Assembly (NCBI GenBank): GCA_020081605.1
Contig: JAHREC010000009.1
Location: 930,001 to 994,000 of the forward strand
Direction of reading: 5' to 3'
Source of the DNA: Albifimbria verrucaria
Lineage: Eukaryota > Ascomycota > Sordariomycetes > Hypocreales > Stachybotryaceae
DNA: 64,000 bases
Position numbers and translations under genes: made by a program. The notes beneath the pieces were generated by a model, which did not search any database, had not been told where the DNA came from, and saw only the letters and a list, made by a program, of their open reading frames with translations. Each line of letters starts with the position of its first letter. Position 1 is the first letter of the stretch. Shown one piece after another: positions 1 to 12,005 of the stretch.

Positions 1-947
1 TGTTCTGAGTAATAGCCCATTTGAGGGCATTAATTCAGAATTTCAAGACATGATTCGTGTAACTTGAATCCACGCCACGTTATGGACCTCGAAGGTCACA
101 CTCAGCGCTTTTACTGCCTTGGATGTGCGAAAGCACCAATTAGGTATCGGACAACCATTGATCCAATTTACATAGTTGCACGGCCATGGTCGGTACAGGT
201 GGCGCAGCAGGCAAATACAACACCGCTGTCGATGGACTCCTCCGTATGTGGTGACGGAGGAGCTTTCGTCAGACAGGTGCAGTAGCTTCGGACTAGGAAC
301 CGGCGGTGAATGCCTCTCACTCAAAGCATGGATGGCCGACCTTTGCGACGACAAACGAGCCAATACGGCAGACAAGGAGGGAAACCACTCAGAAAGAAAA
401 AGCTCTGAGCCTTGGTACTGTCTACACCACGTTACTTGATAAGCTACTAAGCTTTCACCAAAGAAGACGTACCTTAGATGTATATGAGACTGAGTACCCT
501 TTTAGCCGTGCCTTCATTGTCCAACACGCTCCTTATGAAACCCCTTTTACTCATTACTGATTCAGGTTATATCAAACTGTCCGATTGTGGGAACGCCGGT
601 ACTGTTGGCAACACAAAGTCCAAAAGCCCCATGTCTACCGCGTGTACAAAAAGTTACATTGTATACTGGTCAGTTGGCAGGTGTCTCTTGGTTGCTTTAC
701 GTACCTTTTTCGCAGGATGACCGAAACGAAATACAGCTAGGATCAATCCGCGAAACAACCATGGAGAAAAGACGCGCAGTCGCCACGGCCGTCACAAAGC
801 TGCACATGGCGGACCATCTTAATATAAATAAAATACCTATTCAAGATAAATACTAATGATTCTTCTGCGTGCATGTTTCTTCTTAGAATCTACATGGTGT
901 TGTTCAATTCTCTTCTTCTTTCTTTGCCATAGTCATTGTTTCCTTCT
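1..947. other. no supportable gene
   Basis: Several overlapping open frames of 60 to 110 codons occur on both strands, but none shows a recognisable motif, a plausible intron or a homolog elsewhere in the window. I see only unique, moderately AT-rich sequence. Confidence 0.5.
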
Positions 948-1250
948 TCAATATAAACCTAAGTGCAAACAAACATGCCGAGGGCCATGACAGATACAGA
1001 TTCTTCCTTGTGTCAAGGAAGTTCGATGAATCAAAAAGTCATTTTCATTGAGGAACACATTCCAAATAAACAAGGCACAACAGCCAAGGCCACTTTTATA
1101 GACGAATGTACGTTGTGATATTCTATAAGCCTTATTCTCATTGACAAAAATAGCCCTCTTCAAGTACAAATTCGGGAAAACAGCAATATTCTCGCCCAGA
1201 TCGAGAAGCTGAATCAACTCGTTGACTTTGAAAGAACCCTGGCTGCTTCT
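948..1250 (-). pseudogene. decayed coding fragment, shared with 16.7-16.9 kb
   Basis: On the minus strand a fragment reads FIWNVFLNENDFLIHR followed by a TQGRI stretch. The region at 16.70-16.87 kb reads FILNMFITEVDSLIHR followed by EQGRL in the same relative order, so the two are copies of one ancestral coding segment. The resemblance is clear over roughly 150 bp and fades on both sides. No start, upstream exons or complete domain can be assembled, so I call it a gene relic. The parent function is unknown; the hydrophobic run might be the end of a membrane segment. From 1251 to 1628 I see nothing further. Confidence 0.4.
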
Positions 1251-1628
1251 AGGTGAACGTATTTCAATACTGTGTTGGACATTAAAAGGCAGGGATGGAT
1301 ATGGTGTTTTGTTTTTACCTACTCTTGATTAGCTTTACTTCGTGACCCTTTATAGGTATGAAGACCGCAGGCCGCCCAACCTTGTAGGAAGGGCAAAGCA
1401 AGCATCTTTCATACTCTTTTATGAATAGAATTCTTTCCTACCTTACGTTTCTACGGAGTATCAATTGGTCAGATGATATGATACCCAATTCCATTTATCG
1501 TCTTCCTTACGTTGTCATTACCCTCGAAGTAACCGAGCTTGCCATCTGGGGTGTGGTGTCGTTTTGTCTCAATAAAATACGCTCCATATTCTATTGGAGC
1601 ACGGCTGATAATCGAGGAAACACCTAGC

Positions 1629-3161
1629 CTAATCCGAGCACGAAGGCTTTGGAAAGGCCATGGCAATGTAGTCAATAGCTACTCTGGGGGTGAACGATAC
1701 CCGTTCGTCGAATATGAGTGCCTCCTTAGCCTTCCAAGTGACTGCTCCGATCACAAAAATCTCTCCTTTGTCATGAGATCGATGCAGTATGATCTCACAG
1801 CTCCTCGATACCTCTGTTATCTGTGCAATAACCTGAATCCATCCGCTCGGTGTATAGGTGCCGGCTCGTACATTGGCTTCACGATGGATCGCGACTGGAA
1901 GTCGATAAAGGTCGAGTCGGCGCATAATTCCTCTTCCATCTGTATATGTTTAGCATTAATTTCAGGCGTGTTTGTGGTAGAAAAGAGCATACCAAGTCTT
2001 CGCACACCTGGTCTGCCAAGTCCTCGTGGCACTCTAACCAGTCGTACTGTTCCACCAATGTCCCACTCTTGTTATTACACATATCAAGGAATGCAATTTG
2101 CGATTTCAGGATTGATGAGCTAGATAATGGAACTGAAATATAGTGCTCAAGAGGTTGTAGCAACTCCGCAGCGAATAGTTCCAAATCAACAACATCTCCC
2201 AGGAAGAAATCAATGTTATTTGGTCGTTCGCGCATCTTTTCTGCCTCCAGATCGATTCCATTTGAGGAGGTTTCTTCGCTCTGATTTCGTATCCCAATCT
2301 CATGTGCAGACAAACTCTCGTATGGTTTGGTCAACAACTGTGTAGAAGTGTAGCTTATGTCGTTGTCGCTCCTGTCCGGTTGCACTGCGTTAAGATGAAG
2401 CCGCATGGGCGTATTCAAGCATTCATCGGTAGCTAGCCACTGAAGCCACACGTGGTATTCCGTTTCGTAATTCGGAATCTCGAGTAGTTCGCACATTTCT
2501 TTGAAGCTAGGAGGTGTGTCAACCTAAAACTAAAGCATACAGGCAAAGCAAATCACCTCAAAGGTACAACTCGGCGGTGGACCAAGAAGGGAATGTAAAG
2601 TGGAATAAAACATCGAATCCGTGTTCCTTGGTTGGGCTGGGGTCTTGTTGCAAATATGCCGTCTAGGACTGCTTCTCTTATTTTGACGAGTTTGGGTACA
2701 GATATAGCAGCTAGCCTGCATCGTCAACCTCTTTCGCTTGCACATGACTTGAGTCTAAATTAAAAGCAACTGACCATGGAAAATCCCTCAAACACGGTAT
2801 GTTTCGAGGGCTGGACACAGCGGGACACCATCCATCTTACTAGTTTTACAACTAGCTGTCTGTATCTAGTCAGGGTCGCCTTCGATGGGGTATTTGGGAA
2901 TATTTTCTGCATTAAGTGGACCGCGGTATCCTCACTTCCAGTTTTATAGAGGACATGGCAATGCGTAACTGCGATATATGTTTGATAGTTGTAGAATTCT
3001 GTAGTCCTGTGCTGAAGAGGGGATTCCGTATCTATCCCAACCAGACATCTGACTGTCTTGCGAATGTGCACATTGTCTAGCCCTTGTGCTCGCCGAGCCT
3101 CGAACCAGTCACTCTTAGTCCTTGGTATGCCATTGAATACCTGATTTTCATGGAGTGCCAT
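1629..3161 (-). CDS. uncharacterised protein, paralog A of a local family
   Basis: I do not recognise this family. The first exon (3161 down to about 2770) starts MALHENQVFNGIPRTKSDWF and carries HIRKTVRCLVG, then KLVRWMVSRC and VFEG. After introns near 2.75 and 2.5 kb the middle part has LLEIP, EYHVWLQWLA and an acidic, low-conservation stretch. The last exon (1925 down to 1629) encodes a C-terminal module with GWIQV, IILHRSHDKGE, FDERVSF and IDYIAM. The same blocks in the same order occur in copies B (7.9 kb) and C (23.1 kb), which is the main evidence that this is a gene. Intron borders are only partly certain and some exons change frame. No signal peptide or membrane segment is visible. 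Confidence 0.6.
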
Positions 3162-4619
3162 TTGAAATTATGATGCTGATTCTTGGTGGTTTGAGTATGT
3201 TTGACTGGAAAAAAGTATGCGGGCAGGGCACACCGAAAGACTTGTCAGCCACTCAATTGCAGAAGCACCGTCGCCGCATGATACCCTACCACCTCCTATT
3301 TAGGATTAGCCGTTTCGCTCATTTAGAGGAGTGTTGATCCAATAAGAGTCTACGAGGTATGTCCAAGTATTCGATTGGGTCTTCGCTACAGTACGACCCT
3401 TCACATAATTGATGCAGCGTATTGTGAAGCATTATTTGAGTACCTCATTTCTTCGTCGCTTGGCTATTCTGACATAACTTAATGACTCTAGAGCTTTCCA
3501 TTCCTCAGTTTCTCTAAATCATTCATTAAAGTGACAAGAACTTCGGATCAAGTGAGACATCTGTACAGCAAATCCATAGCGTAGTCTCTCCGTTGTAGAA
3601 GGGAGTGATAGAACCCAAGAAAACATGGAGGGGAACAAGCCAACGAGTCACTTACTCCTTATACTGTAAGAAAAATAGACATCTTGTCAAGCTATACTAC
3701 CGCCAAACCTGGGACTCGAAACTGTTTCCATGCACCCAACGCTTAGAAACATGAAGTCAGGCATTAGTAGGCAACCACCTCAGAACAGATTCTTTGAGCC
3801 CTTCCACTGTATCGACCATATCGATCTCGAATCAGTTTGAAACAATTCGTACATTGTATCTCTTACAAAATCCTTCTGGGCAAACGACAATGACCTTTCC
3901 AGGTACTCGTGCCGAGAGGCCAAACTCAATCAAGCTAACAGGAGTTTGGGTAGCCGGATGGAAGTAAACGACGACAACATTAGCCTTATTCTGCTTGTCC
4001 AATTCCTACTCCACTTGCTCGTGGTATGGGGCGAAGTTTATGTCCTCGCGCCATGAGCTATCCCAGTCCGCACGGAATGGGTTGTATAAAGTGATGGGCA
4101 CATCTGAGAGTGAAGAGGGCAGGGTTTCGCGCCAGTTACCAGAGTCAGCTTTACTGGTGGTGCCAGCTGGAAAGATCGACTTTACGCCGCATGAAGCGTT
4201 ATTTGAAGGCGCCAAGATGATTTGATGATGCGCCTCCGTCATGTTGGAAAACGACAACATGTTCTTGATGAGCTTTGAAGGATACTAGAACGTGCGAGGA
4301 GTGGTAGGCTGCGAGCGCGAAGCATTTGCTTGATGATAACCCCTGCAGCCAACTGGATCAGCTTGGATCGGATACATGCACACAGAAGTTACAGCAAGAC
4401 TAACCGATGTCGTTTTACGGCAGGTGCACTATGAGGCGGTATGGGGAAAAGACAGCTTGGATTGAGTCGGACTTCAAGCAGTGTTGTCGATGATAGCAGT
4501 GAAGCAGGAAACTCTGACGAGGGAAGCGTTGGAATTGTGAACGAGGAGAGATGTGCTTCAGGTCACGCCTATGGGGAGCATCTATGCCTTGCCATGCGCT
4601 TACTACTAACAATACAATA
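3162..4619. other. intergenic, no supportable gene
   Basis: Short open frames (for example 3155-3337 plus and 3995-4225 plus) have no motif and no partner copy. I see AT-rich unique sequence between paralog A and the interspersed repeat. Confidence 0.5.
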
Positions 4620-5160
4620 CATGCTACTGTGCTGTGAGGCAACTTCAGTGGGCATAGCCATGCTGGTTACCTAATAGGGGCAAATCATAAACAGGTACCT
4701 AAAACGATGTCTTGGGAGGAGGTGGTAGATGGAAGTTGGAGAATCCAAGTTACAATTAGGTTACTGTGTATCTGCTTGCTTGTCAGGCCTACGATGGCAC
4801 CCTTTGCCGGAAAAAAAAAAGAAATAGGTAAGGTCCAGACTCGCATAACCGCCGCAAATAGGCGGAGCTTTCACTGCATATCATATATAGATAAGGCTTT
4901 ATACCTGGAGATTAGCTTTACGTCAGCCATCTATGTATATATTGGTTACTTTTGTTGTAATTTTATCGACTCGTGCGCTATAAGACATGGGCCGAGCATC
5001 TCGAGCTCCCGCAATCCACCCAGCGTGCATCACTATCTGTTGACGGCATCGGCAATATGCATTTCGGGCCAATCATATTGCGGAGGATTTGCATGTAGGC
5101 TGCAGCCTGGACCACTTGCGACTTGCTTGGGGTGGCTTCGGGGATGCAGAGTCATGCGGG
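4620..5160. repeat. interspersed repeat, copy 1
   Basis: This stretch aligns in the same orientation with 19805-20345. Shared landmarks in order are a GAGGCAACTTCAG block, a CATGCTGGT-ACC block, TGGAGAATCC or TGGAGGATCC, CAGGCCTACGA, ACTCGCATAACC, GTGGAGC or GCGGAGC with TTTCAC, and a GACTTGCTT block at the end. Many differences are transitions. A 158-codon open frame across this copy is not preserved in the other, so I regard the repeat as non-coding. No terminal inverted repeats or target-site duplications could be fixed by eye, so its class (MITE-like, solo LTR or other relic) is open. Confidence 0.6.
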
Positions 5161-5819
5161 AAATCTGGGCGAATTCTGCGTGAATTGGGCCAAATTGGGT
5201 TACATTGACAACGATGGAAACGCAAACCTCCCAGCTGCAGCAGCCTACTAAACAAGACCTGCCACGACGTGTTCGGCAACCCACAGAACAAGCCGTCTCA
5301 TGAAATACGTCAAGATAAATTTCGCATCTTCCTCCTCCTCTTCCAAATCTTTTCTTAGTCTCTCATCATGTTTAATTTACCAACGCAACATGTCGGAACC
5401 TACTGCGCATACAAGACCCTCTTCCCGCAGTGGAAAGATTTCGGAACGGCAAGCATACTCCAACTACGAGACCGTTTCAAAGCCACCCAGTGCAACAGAA
5501 ATGACTTGGTTCGCTGATCAAAGTATGTGCAGCCATTGTCTTATGGACGTCCTCCTATTTAGTAACATGTGGAAAGCAATCTTCAGGTATACATTCAGAG
5601 CGTCGAAAACTATTTTTTCGCCCAAGCCTAGATGTTGAGCTGGCTGCATTTAACTCGCATGATGGCATAGATCGTATTGTATGCCATTCTGACTACTTTG
5701 GTGGATGTGGAAAACATGGGTTGTTTGCCGTTGATACGGAGATTAGAATCTCAAGGCTATCACGGCAGCTGTAAACAATAGTGGTTGAAGGAACACAAGA
5801 AATTCATTCTCTCAATACC
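5161..5819 (+). other. possible small coding relic
   Basis: An open stretch beginning at 5367 reads MFNLPTQHVGTYCAYKTLF and continues with amino-acid-like composition (QWKDFGTASILQLRDRFKA) before a stop near 5510. A different frame starting at 5301 is longer but serine-rich and less protein-like. A GTATGT donor-like site follows at 5523. No family was recognised and no partner copy found, so this may be a degraded exon. Confidence 0.25.
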
Positions 5820-6260
5820 AGTGCCTCCGCCCTTAATCCGCTAGCCATGCCATAAGACTCTGTCCCTGGTCATGGTCTATTTAAGGTGAACTCCTCTCCC
5901 CTAGGCTATCTGTGTAGTGATCTGGATCCGCCCATTTGGTGAACTGGCACCAGCCTGCACATTGGCTTGATCATGTGTCGTTTTTCGGAATTTGGTAAAC
6001 AGTGGCTTACCTGGTCCTCGTGGTGCTCCAACAAGGAGTCATATTATTCTCCCATCTCCTCATTACCCCTGCTATGTGCATTTTAAACCCCAATTGTTAT
6101 TTTAGAATGGACGAGTGATGTAGTAAAATGGCACTGTAGTGTTAATGGAGTGTAGCAGGCTGGCTTTGACTGAGAGGGCTATCCAGGACCATATCAAATT
6201 AGCGTAACCTTTCCCGCGTCTTGCTCCTCAACTAGGCGAATTGTTGCTCGTAGTCCTACT
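5820..6260 (-). pseudogene. decayed fourth copy of the A/B/C family
   Basis: The plus-strand text runs parallel to the 3' half of copy A. The block around 5910-5980 (ATCTGGATCCGCCCA, then CTGGCACCAGCCTGCACATTG) matches copy A at about 1830-1880. The block near 6010-6060 (TACCTGGTCCTCGTGGTGCTCCAAC) matches copy A near 2020-2050. The block near 6090-6140 matches copy A near 2100-2140. Spacing is compressed, stops interrupt every frame and the 5' half is missing. It is therefore a truncated pseudogene in the same orientation as the three longer copies. Confidence 0.55.
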
Positions 6261-6639
6261 TCTTCTGCCATGTTTTGCCTGCTAAAGACAAAGCACAAAA
6301 GATCTTTTCAAGATATCACAAGCAGTCACTTGCCAAACGTAAGTCGGAAACCCGAGCTTTCCGATTGAAATCCTGAGCGCCCAGTAGGTCTTCCCTCTTA
6401 TTGACGTATTTACCCCATTTCGCGATGTTTGTTTCAACGTGGGGTTGGGGTTGGCCATCTTTATTTGAACCGTACTTGAGTTCAGTCATTCATTATCATT
6501 TATAATTCTTGAATTCAAGTATTCTCCGTTTAAACTGTTCTCAAGTTCAGTAATCCTCAAATTCTGCCGTTGTCAGTTTCAACAGTTCTCAAGTAAGGCT
6601 GGAACTCCGATTGACCAAGCGCCAAAATCTTCCCCACTA

Positions 6640-7005
6640 AACTTCCCTCCCCAAACTTCCATCGCTAATTAACCCCTGTCAATCTTCTCTGCTAATCGTC
6701 CTTAGTACTGTAGCTTATTCCCTGCAATTGTCTCCCCACTTTAACGTCCCTCTCTAATAATCCCCGCTCTAATTTTTACCTGTCCTCATTTTTACCTGTT
6801 CTAATTTTTACCTATCCTCATTTTTACCTGTTCTAATTTTTACCTGTTCTAATTTTCACCTGCTCTAACTTTACCTCTCTAATTTTCCCTTTCCCAACTT
6901 CCGTTTCCCAACTTCCCTACCTAAACTTCTATTGTTAATTAACTCCTGTCAATCTTCCTTGCCTAGTCCTCCTCAATATTCCCTGCAATCTTCCTATTCC
7001 CCAAC
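6640..7005. repeat. 16-bp tandem repeat inside a longer direct duplication
   Basis: About six imperfect 16-bp units (consensus TGTTCTAATTTTTACC, variants with CCTCA) lie head to tail from roughly 6765 to 6880. They are flanked by two copies of an approximately 100-bp segment, 6640-6740 and 6905-7000. Each copy contains a CAAACTTC- or TAAACTTC-like start, TTAATTAAC or CTAATTAAC, CCTGTCAATCTTC and TTCCCTGCAAT. The whole is pyrimidine-rich on the plus strand. No coding potential is apparent. Confidence 0.7.
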
Positions 7006-7892
7006 GCAGATCGTTATCCTACTCTTCGCCAGACTAAAATGGGTGTGAGCTGGAATACAGAGCCGCCGATGATTGGCCCGCCCAACCTGCTGATGCTCCT
7101 TGACAAAGTTGGCAATGATAGGGATGAGCATGGCAGCCACTTCGGAGGATGAGGTATGCATGACAAGAAGACGGCTAGTGGGGCCGTTGTGATGCAGGAC
7201 ACGGGCCGCACTGTCTCACCCCAGCATGAAGTGGTCAAAGTACGTATCCAAGTCATCCAAAACATTATCTCTCTATTCTTGCCGTACAAACTATGTTCTA
7301 ATTGGTTGCTGTCGTTGTATGATGCCCCTGGTCAAACCTCAGCTCAGGTCTTCTAGTTGGCCGTTGTAGCAGCTCTTGAGGGTGAGGAGATTAACCCCGG
7401 CCACCTGCACAGGTGAGTAGGTGTTGGGGGCCACTTACGAATGTATATAAATCATCCATAATACATAGAAATATCGTTCACCCGTTTGAGCACATCTTTC
7501 AAGTCTTCTTCAATCGTATGCAAAAATGTCGGGCCAACTTTCAGGCCAAGCACTTGCTTTCGACTACGGCAGCTCTTTCGATCAACAAGATCCTCCCAGT
7601 CAAAGTTCTCCCAAACCGGCAGATTCTACCCACGAGCATGAATCGAAACAAAAGGATACCTTGAGCAGCTATAGTAAATTCTCTTGTCCTTCCAAATGCT
7701 CTCATATTCAGTTGCTAACTAGCCCAGCAACCTTCAAGTATGAGTTCAAGTGTTCAACCGCCATCTTCTCTCCCAAACAAGACGCGAACTCAACCTTGTT
7801 GTGTCGAAAACAAAATTAAGTTGACCTAAGGATGGATACGGCTGTTTTCCGCCCCAAAGCCCAAGGCCATGAGGCAGATTCCAGCCAGGGTG
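7006..7892. other. no confident gene
   Basis: Open frames at 7014-7289 (minus), 7413-7664 (plus) and 7526-7819 (plus, MSGQLSGQALAFDYGSSF, rich in S, Q and K) cannot be linked to a known family or to a second copy. The last has protein-like composition and may be a short exon, but I cannot support a gene model. Confidence 0.3.
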
Positions 7893-9361
7893 TCAGGGTT
7901 TGGGGATTACCATAGCGATGTAGTTAATAGCCGCCGTGGGGATGAAGGAGACTCCTTCATCAAGCACCAGTACCTGATCCGTTCTCCACAAGACATGGCC
8001 CAGAATCGAACTTGTCCCGTTATCATTATGTCGTCTTAATATAACTTCGAAACTACCTCTTTCCCATGCAATATGCACAAGAACTTGGATCCAACCGTCC
8101 GAGTAACCGTGCCAATCTCCACATTGGCTTTCCGATACAGGGCCACCGGGAGACGGCAAATGTCGGCAGGACGTATTGCGTTATACTCTATCTGTAGTTG
8201 AGATTGAGTAATGCCATGTACACATGAAAAAGAAATAACTTACTAAATCTTCGCATACTTGGTTTGCCAGTTTTTCGTAACACTCCAACCATTCATGTTG
8301 TCCCTCGGGCTCCGAGCTATCGCTGTGCACTATGTGAAGATATGCAAAATGAGACATCGTCAACGATAAATTCGATAACGGAATCGTAATATGGTTTTCC
8401 AGAGTGCACAGCAACTCCACTGTATACACTTCTAGACCAACGAGGTTTCCTGGATAGCTATCAAAAGCTTTTGGCTGACTTCGTCTCCTTTCGTCTTGAG
8501 AATCGAGGCTAATCTCAATGATCCCATGGGGTATTTCCATTTCTGTGATATTCTGCTCATTTGGGGTTTCAATTGAGTCTATTGGGGTTTCCATGGGAAC
8601 TTCATTGCTTGAGCTGCTGCCCCTGTATGATTGTACTTCATGACGACGCGTTTGCGCAGGCGATGCCATGGAGCTGCTGCCGGCAAGCCACTGGCGCCAA
8701 TTATCATACTCAATTTTACAATGGGGAATTCCCAGCTCCTTACAAGTTGCCTCAAAAGTGATTGCCATATGAGAAAGCAGTTGACGGTGGACCAGGAAAG
8801 GGATGTAAAGGGGATGACTGTTGGGCTTTGGGACGAACTTTCCCATTGAGCTATCGTACCGAATAGTTCGTCCAAGACAGGCTCCTTGACTTTCATCAAA
8901 GAAGGTACTGATATGGCAGCTAGCGGAGTCAGCGTCATTCACTGGCGCATATGCTTTTCTCTGGAGGATCAAGCACTCACCGTGAAAGATTCCTTCAAAT
9001 ACGTGATACCCGTAGGGTTGGGAGCAACGACGGACCATCCACCGTATGAGTTTTGTAAGCAACTGCCTGTACCTATGCAAGGTCCTTCCCGTATTTCCTG
9101 GGAAAAGACTCGACATCAAAGTGGCTGCAGCACTGTCCTTGTTAGTTTGGCAGCGCACATGACAGCATGCGACTGTGATATATGTCTGAAAGTTGGTAAA
9201 CGCAAGGGTTCGTTGCTCCGAGGATGGGAAATGCTTCGTCTCAGCTAGGAGTCCCACCGTCCTACGGATGTCACCATCCAATCCTTGTACTTGTCTCGCT
9301 ACAGACCATTCCTCTCTGGTCAGGGTATGTTTCTATATACTCCCGTCCTTTGAGGCTCCAT
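7893..9361 (-). CDS. uncharacterised protein, paralog B of a local family
   Basis: This is the best preserved member of the family. The start is set at 9361 (MEPQRTGVYRN) because copy C starts almost the same way (MEPQHRVYE). One base appears to be missing from the GGG run at 9323-9325 (CCC on the coding strand); adding it joins the start to TREEWSVARQVQGLD. The main open stretch (9281 down to 8181) then shows GDIRRTVGLL, LIRWMVRRCSQ, VFEG, PLYIPFLVHRQ, CKELGIP, EYDNWRQWLAG and WLECYEKLANQVCEDLV. After an intron near 8.2 kb, the final exon ends with GWIQVLVHI, ILRRHNDNG, VLVLDEGVSF and INYIAM. The predicted protein is roughly 460 residues, without signal peptide or membrane segment. Function is unknown. 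Confidence 0.65.
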
Positions 9362-11036
9362 GTCGTACGTGAGACGCCGCTTTCGATTGTCAGACTGTCT
9401 AGTTAATGATTCAAGCAGACTCCCAGATAGGGATCACGGGTGCGGTGAAATTAATGTATCGATTCTCGATGTAACCGTCGCCCACCTACTCCTAATTGAG
9501 ACACACAGTTTCGCCGCTTAAATTGGCTTAGTGCTGATTGACGACTAGCGGTGGTTGACGTGCAGGGGAGTAATTGAGCCCAACGCGGCGGTTCGTAAAA
9601 CGGATGTATCGTCACCCCTCCCATGTGTACCTACCTATTACAGTATTTGCTACTAAGCCAGCCCCGTAGGTATAAGGAAATGTAGCCTCACTCATCACTG
9701 CCCTGCCTGTTTGCTTCGGGCTGTATAGCCCCAGGCATCTTTTCCCTAGATTTGGCTACCAACACGATCAGTCGGAGGCTACTCTTCCTTCCCTTTCCAT
9801 AGCCGTACACGCCCTGTTGCATTCCACATAAACAGAGTGGAAAGCTGGGAGGACTCTAAGGTATGTTATAAGCAACGTCGTCAGGGCTCTAGAAATCAAG
9901 CTCGTCAGCATCGTCAACATCATCAAGGTTCAAGGCAGGCAGTGCATGAAAGACGTCAAGAATAGCCATCGAAAAGATATATTGACCTCTGATTAATTAC
10001 TGCATGCAAGAAAACCATTGACCACAGGAGTAAAGCGGGAGCGTCTATCCGAACAATGTAGACCCCTCATACCATTGCCAGCAGAGTTGACGCAAGATGA
10101 TTTCTCGTCTCATCAGTTTGCTTTTTCTCGCAGTGTCATCTCACAAAGGATCTGGGGAAAAGGGGTGGAGGAAGACTACAGCACACGCTGCACAATCCGA
10201 TTTCGTCCCGTATCACCTTGCTACAAGATATTTCTGGGAAAGAGGTCGTGGTATATCCGCTCTGGAATCCGTAGCTGCATTTGTTAAACCGGCAGGAAAT
10301 TGCCATCATAGGACGTGATTTATCACCGTATTATCTGCTACAATGCAAACTTGATTCACAACGACACGAGATATCAGTCTATGATTAGGTGTGACGTGTC
10401 GGAGCAACGAAAACTGTGTTGCGTGGACCTGGCTTCTGTGAAGAGATGTTGATAGAGGCTAACAAGGCTCTCCATTATTTGTTTGGTCGCTAGCCATGTA
10501 TTATGCGTTAGCTTCTGCTTTCTTTCTTGATCGCAACAGTTATTTAATGTTAAGGAGTGATGATTGAACCGATCGACGTAGCCCCACACATCATTACATT
10601 AGTGGCATTCGCCTTCAAATTCGACAGTAAACTGCTCGACGAGATATATCTATCGTAACGTAATGATCCTCTAGTAGACTTTGAGACGAACTTAATAGTA
10701 TATATATGAGAGTATCAAGCATAAGTATGCGAACTAAATCCTTCATTAATGACGATTCAATTATTTACTGCTATACAATAATATGTGTGTCAATGAATAC
10801 TAGATTATACAATAGGAGTTCTATTATGGTATGCATGGCCTTTTACGGGAGGAGCATCAGCATATATATTTAGACCGACCAAATCTAGAATCGCTTCACG
10901 CGGGGTATTATTCTTCCCCATCCTGGTCATATGCTTCCCGACCAACACACGGTGGCAGTGCTCAGCTATAGAACCAACCAACGCTGCCCCATCCCACATT
11001 CGACAACCTAGCCCTTCCACCTCAAAATCAATCGCC
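9362..11036. other. gene desert
   Basis: Only short, unsupported open frames occur (for example 10018-10287 plus and 10805-11083 minus). The part from about 10.6 to 10.9 kb is strongly AT-rich. Nothing more can be supported. Confidence 0.5.
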
Positions 11037-11867
11037 ATGTCTCCAACTTCCCGCAGACGAATGATTCTCACCCAGGCCCGCAAGCTGATACCTTTCCTCT
11101 CCCCAGCTCCTATATCGCCTCATAAAGCCAAGCAACAGGATGCGTCGCTCCTATATAGCCGGCTCCCTCCCGAGCTACGTCAGATAATCTGGGAGATATG
11201 TTTCCGTAGGCATATTGTTCATATCTACGGTTCCCAAGGCAGGCTACGCGCTAGAGAATGCCTAGAGAGACACGCCGACAGGACTTTCGTATGGGGTTCT
11301 CATTACAGTGTATGCGGTCGGGCAAAAGTCCAGTGTAACCATATATCCCTGCTCCTAACATGCAAGAAGATGTATATCTCCCGTCTACTCTAGATAGTTC
11401 TTCTGCTAAGATGTTTTAATAGTTACTTTGAATGCATCCATACTCTTTATCGAGAGACCTATTTCGACTTCTCAAAAGGTCCAAGATGTATCCCAATCAT
11501 CACAAAACAGCTTCCAGCATCCCATCTTGCCCTCGTTTCCCGAGTCAATCTCAATCTGGAACTGAACTTCCCTCTATACCTTAGAGCGAAGAAACTTGGC
11601 AAAAATGAGATTCTATGGATGGATATCTGGGAGGCTCTGACTGCTCTAAAAGGACTCCGGTGGCTGAGATTTGAGCTAAGTATTGTTCATTGGCACCTAG
11701 CTCATGAATGGACAGAATTGGAGTGGACTTTATGGCAGGACATCAGGAAAGTGACAAGTCCTTCATATTTTGAGCTTATTCTCCCTTTCCCTGCTGCTGC
11801 CTCGACGCAAGAGGACACCTTGCCATGTACGACTATCCGTCGAATAGCAGCTGAAAGACCCTTCTAG
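11037..11867 (+). CDS. DUF7730 domain protein
   Basis: Two exons, 11037-11371 and 11423-11867, give a 259-residue protein. The N-terminal part has the family hallmark LLYSRLPPELRQIIWEICF, followed by a His/Arg-rich strand and LLLTCKKIYFECIHTLYRETY across the splice. The 51-nt intron (GTATAT donor, GCTAAG branch-like site, TAG acceptor) is a multiple of three and contains a TAG at 11391 in the surrounding frame. Without splicing the gene would look broken, but removing the intron restores the conserved 'TC-x-x-IY-x-E' segment exactly. DUF7730 proteins are common in filamentous ascomycetes and resemble the start of F-box or 2EXR proteins; no biochemical role is established. The gene stands alone. 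Confidence 0.75.
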
Positions 11868-12005
11868 AAATATTTCGTAATATGCGCCAGAGTTACGTAT
11901 AGTGTCAGAAGGCCATAAAATCTCTGAGTAAAAATCTATATATATCAATCTTTTAAGCTTATATGAAACCCATTTATAATTAGGACACAGCCAGCAACAT
12001 GCGAA

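Noticed and set aside
4707..5183. 158-codon open frame on the plus strand
   Set aside because: It lies inside the interspersed repeat and is not preserved in the second copy.
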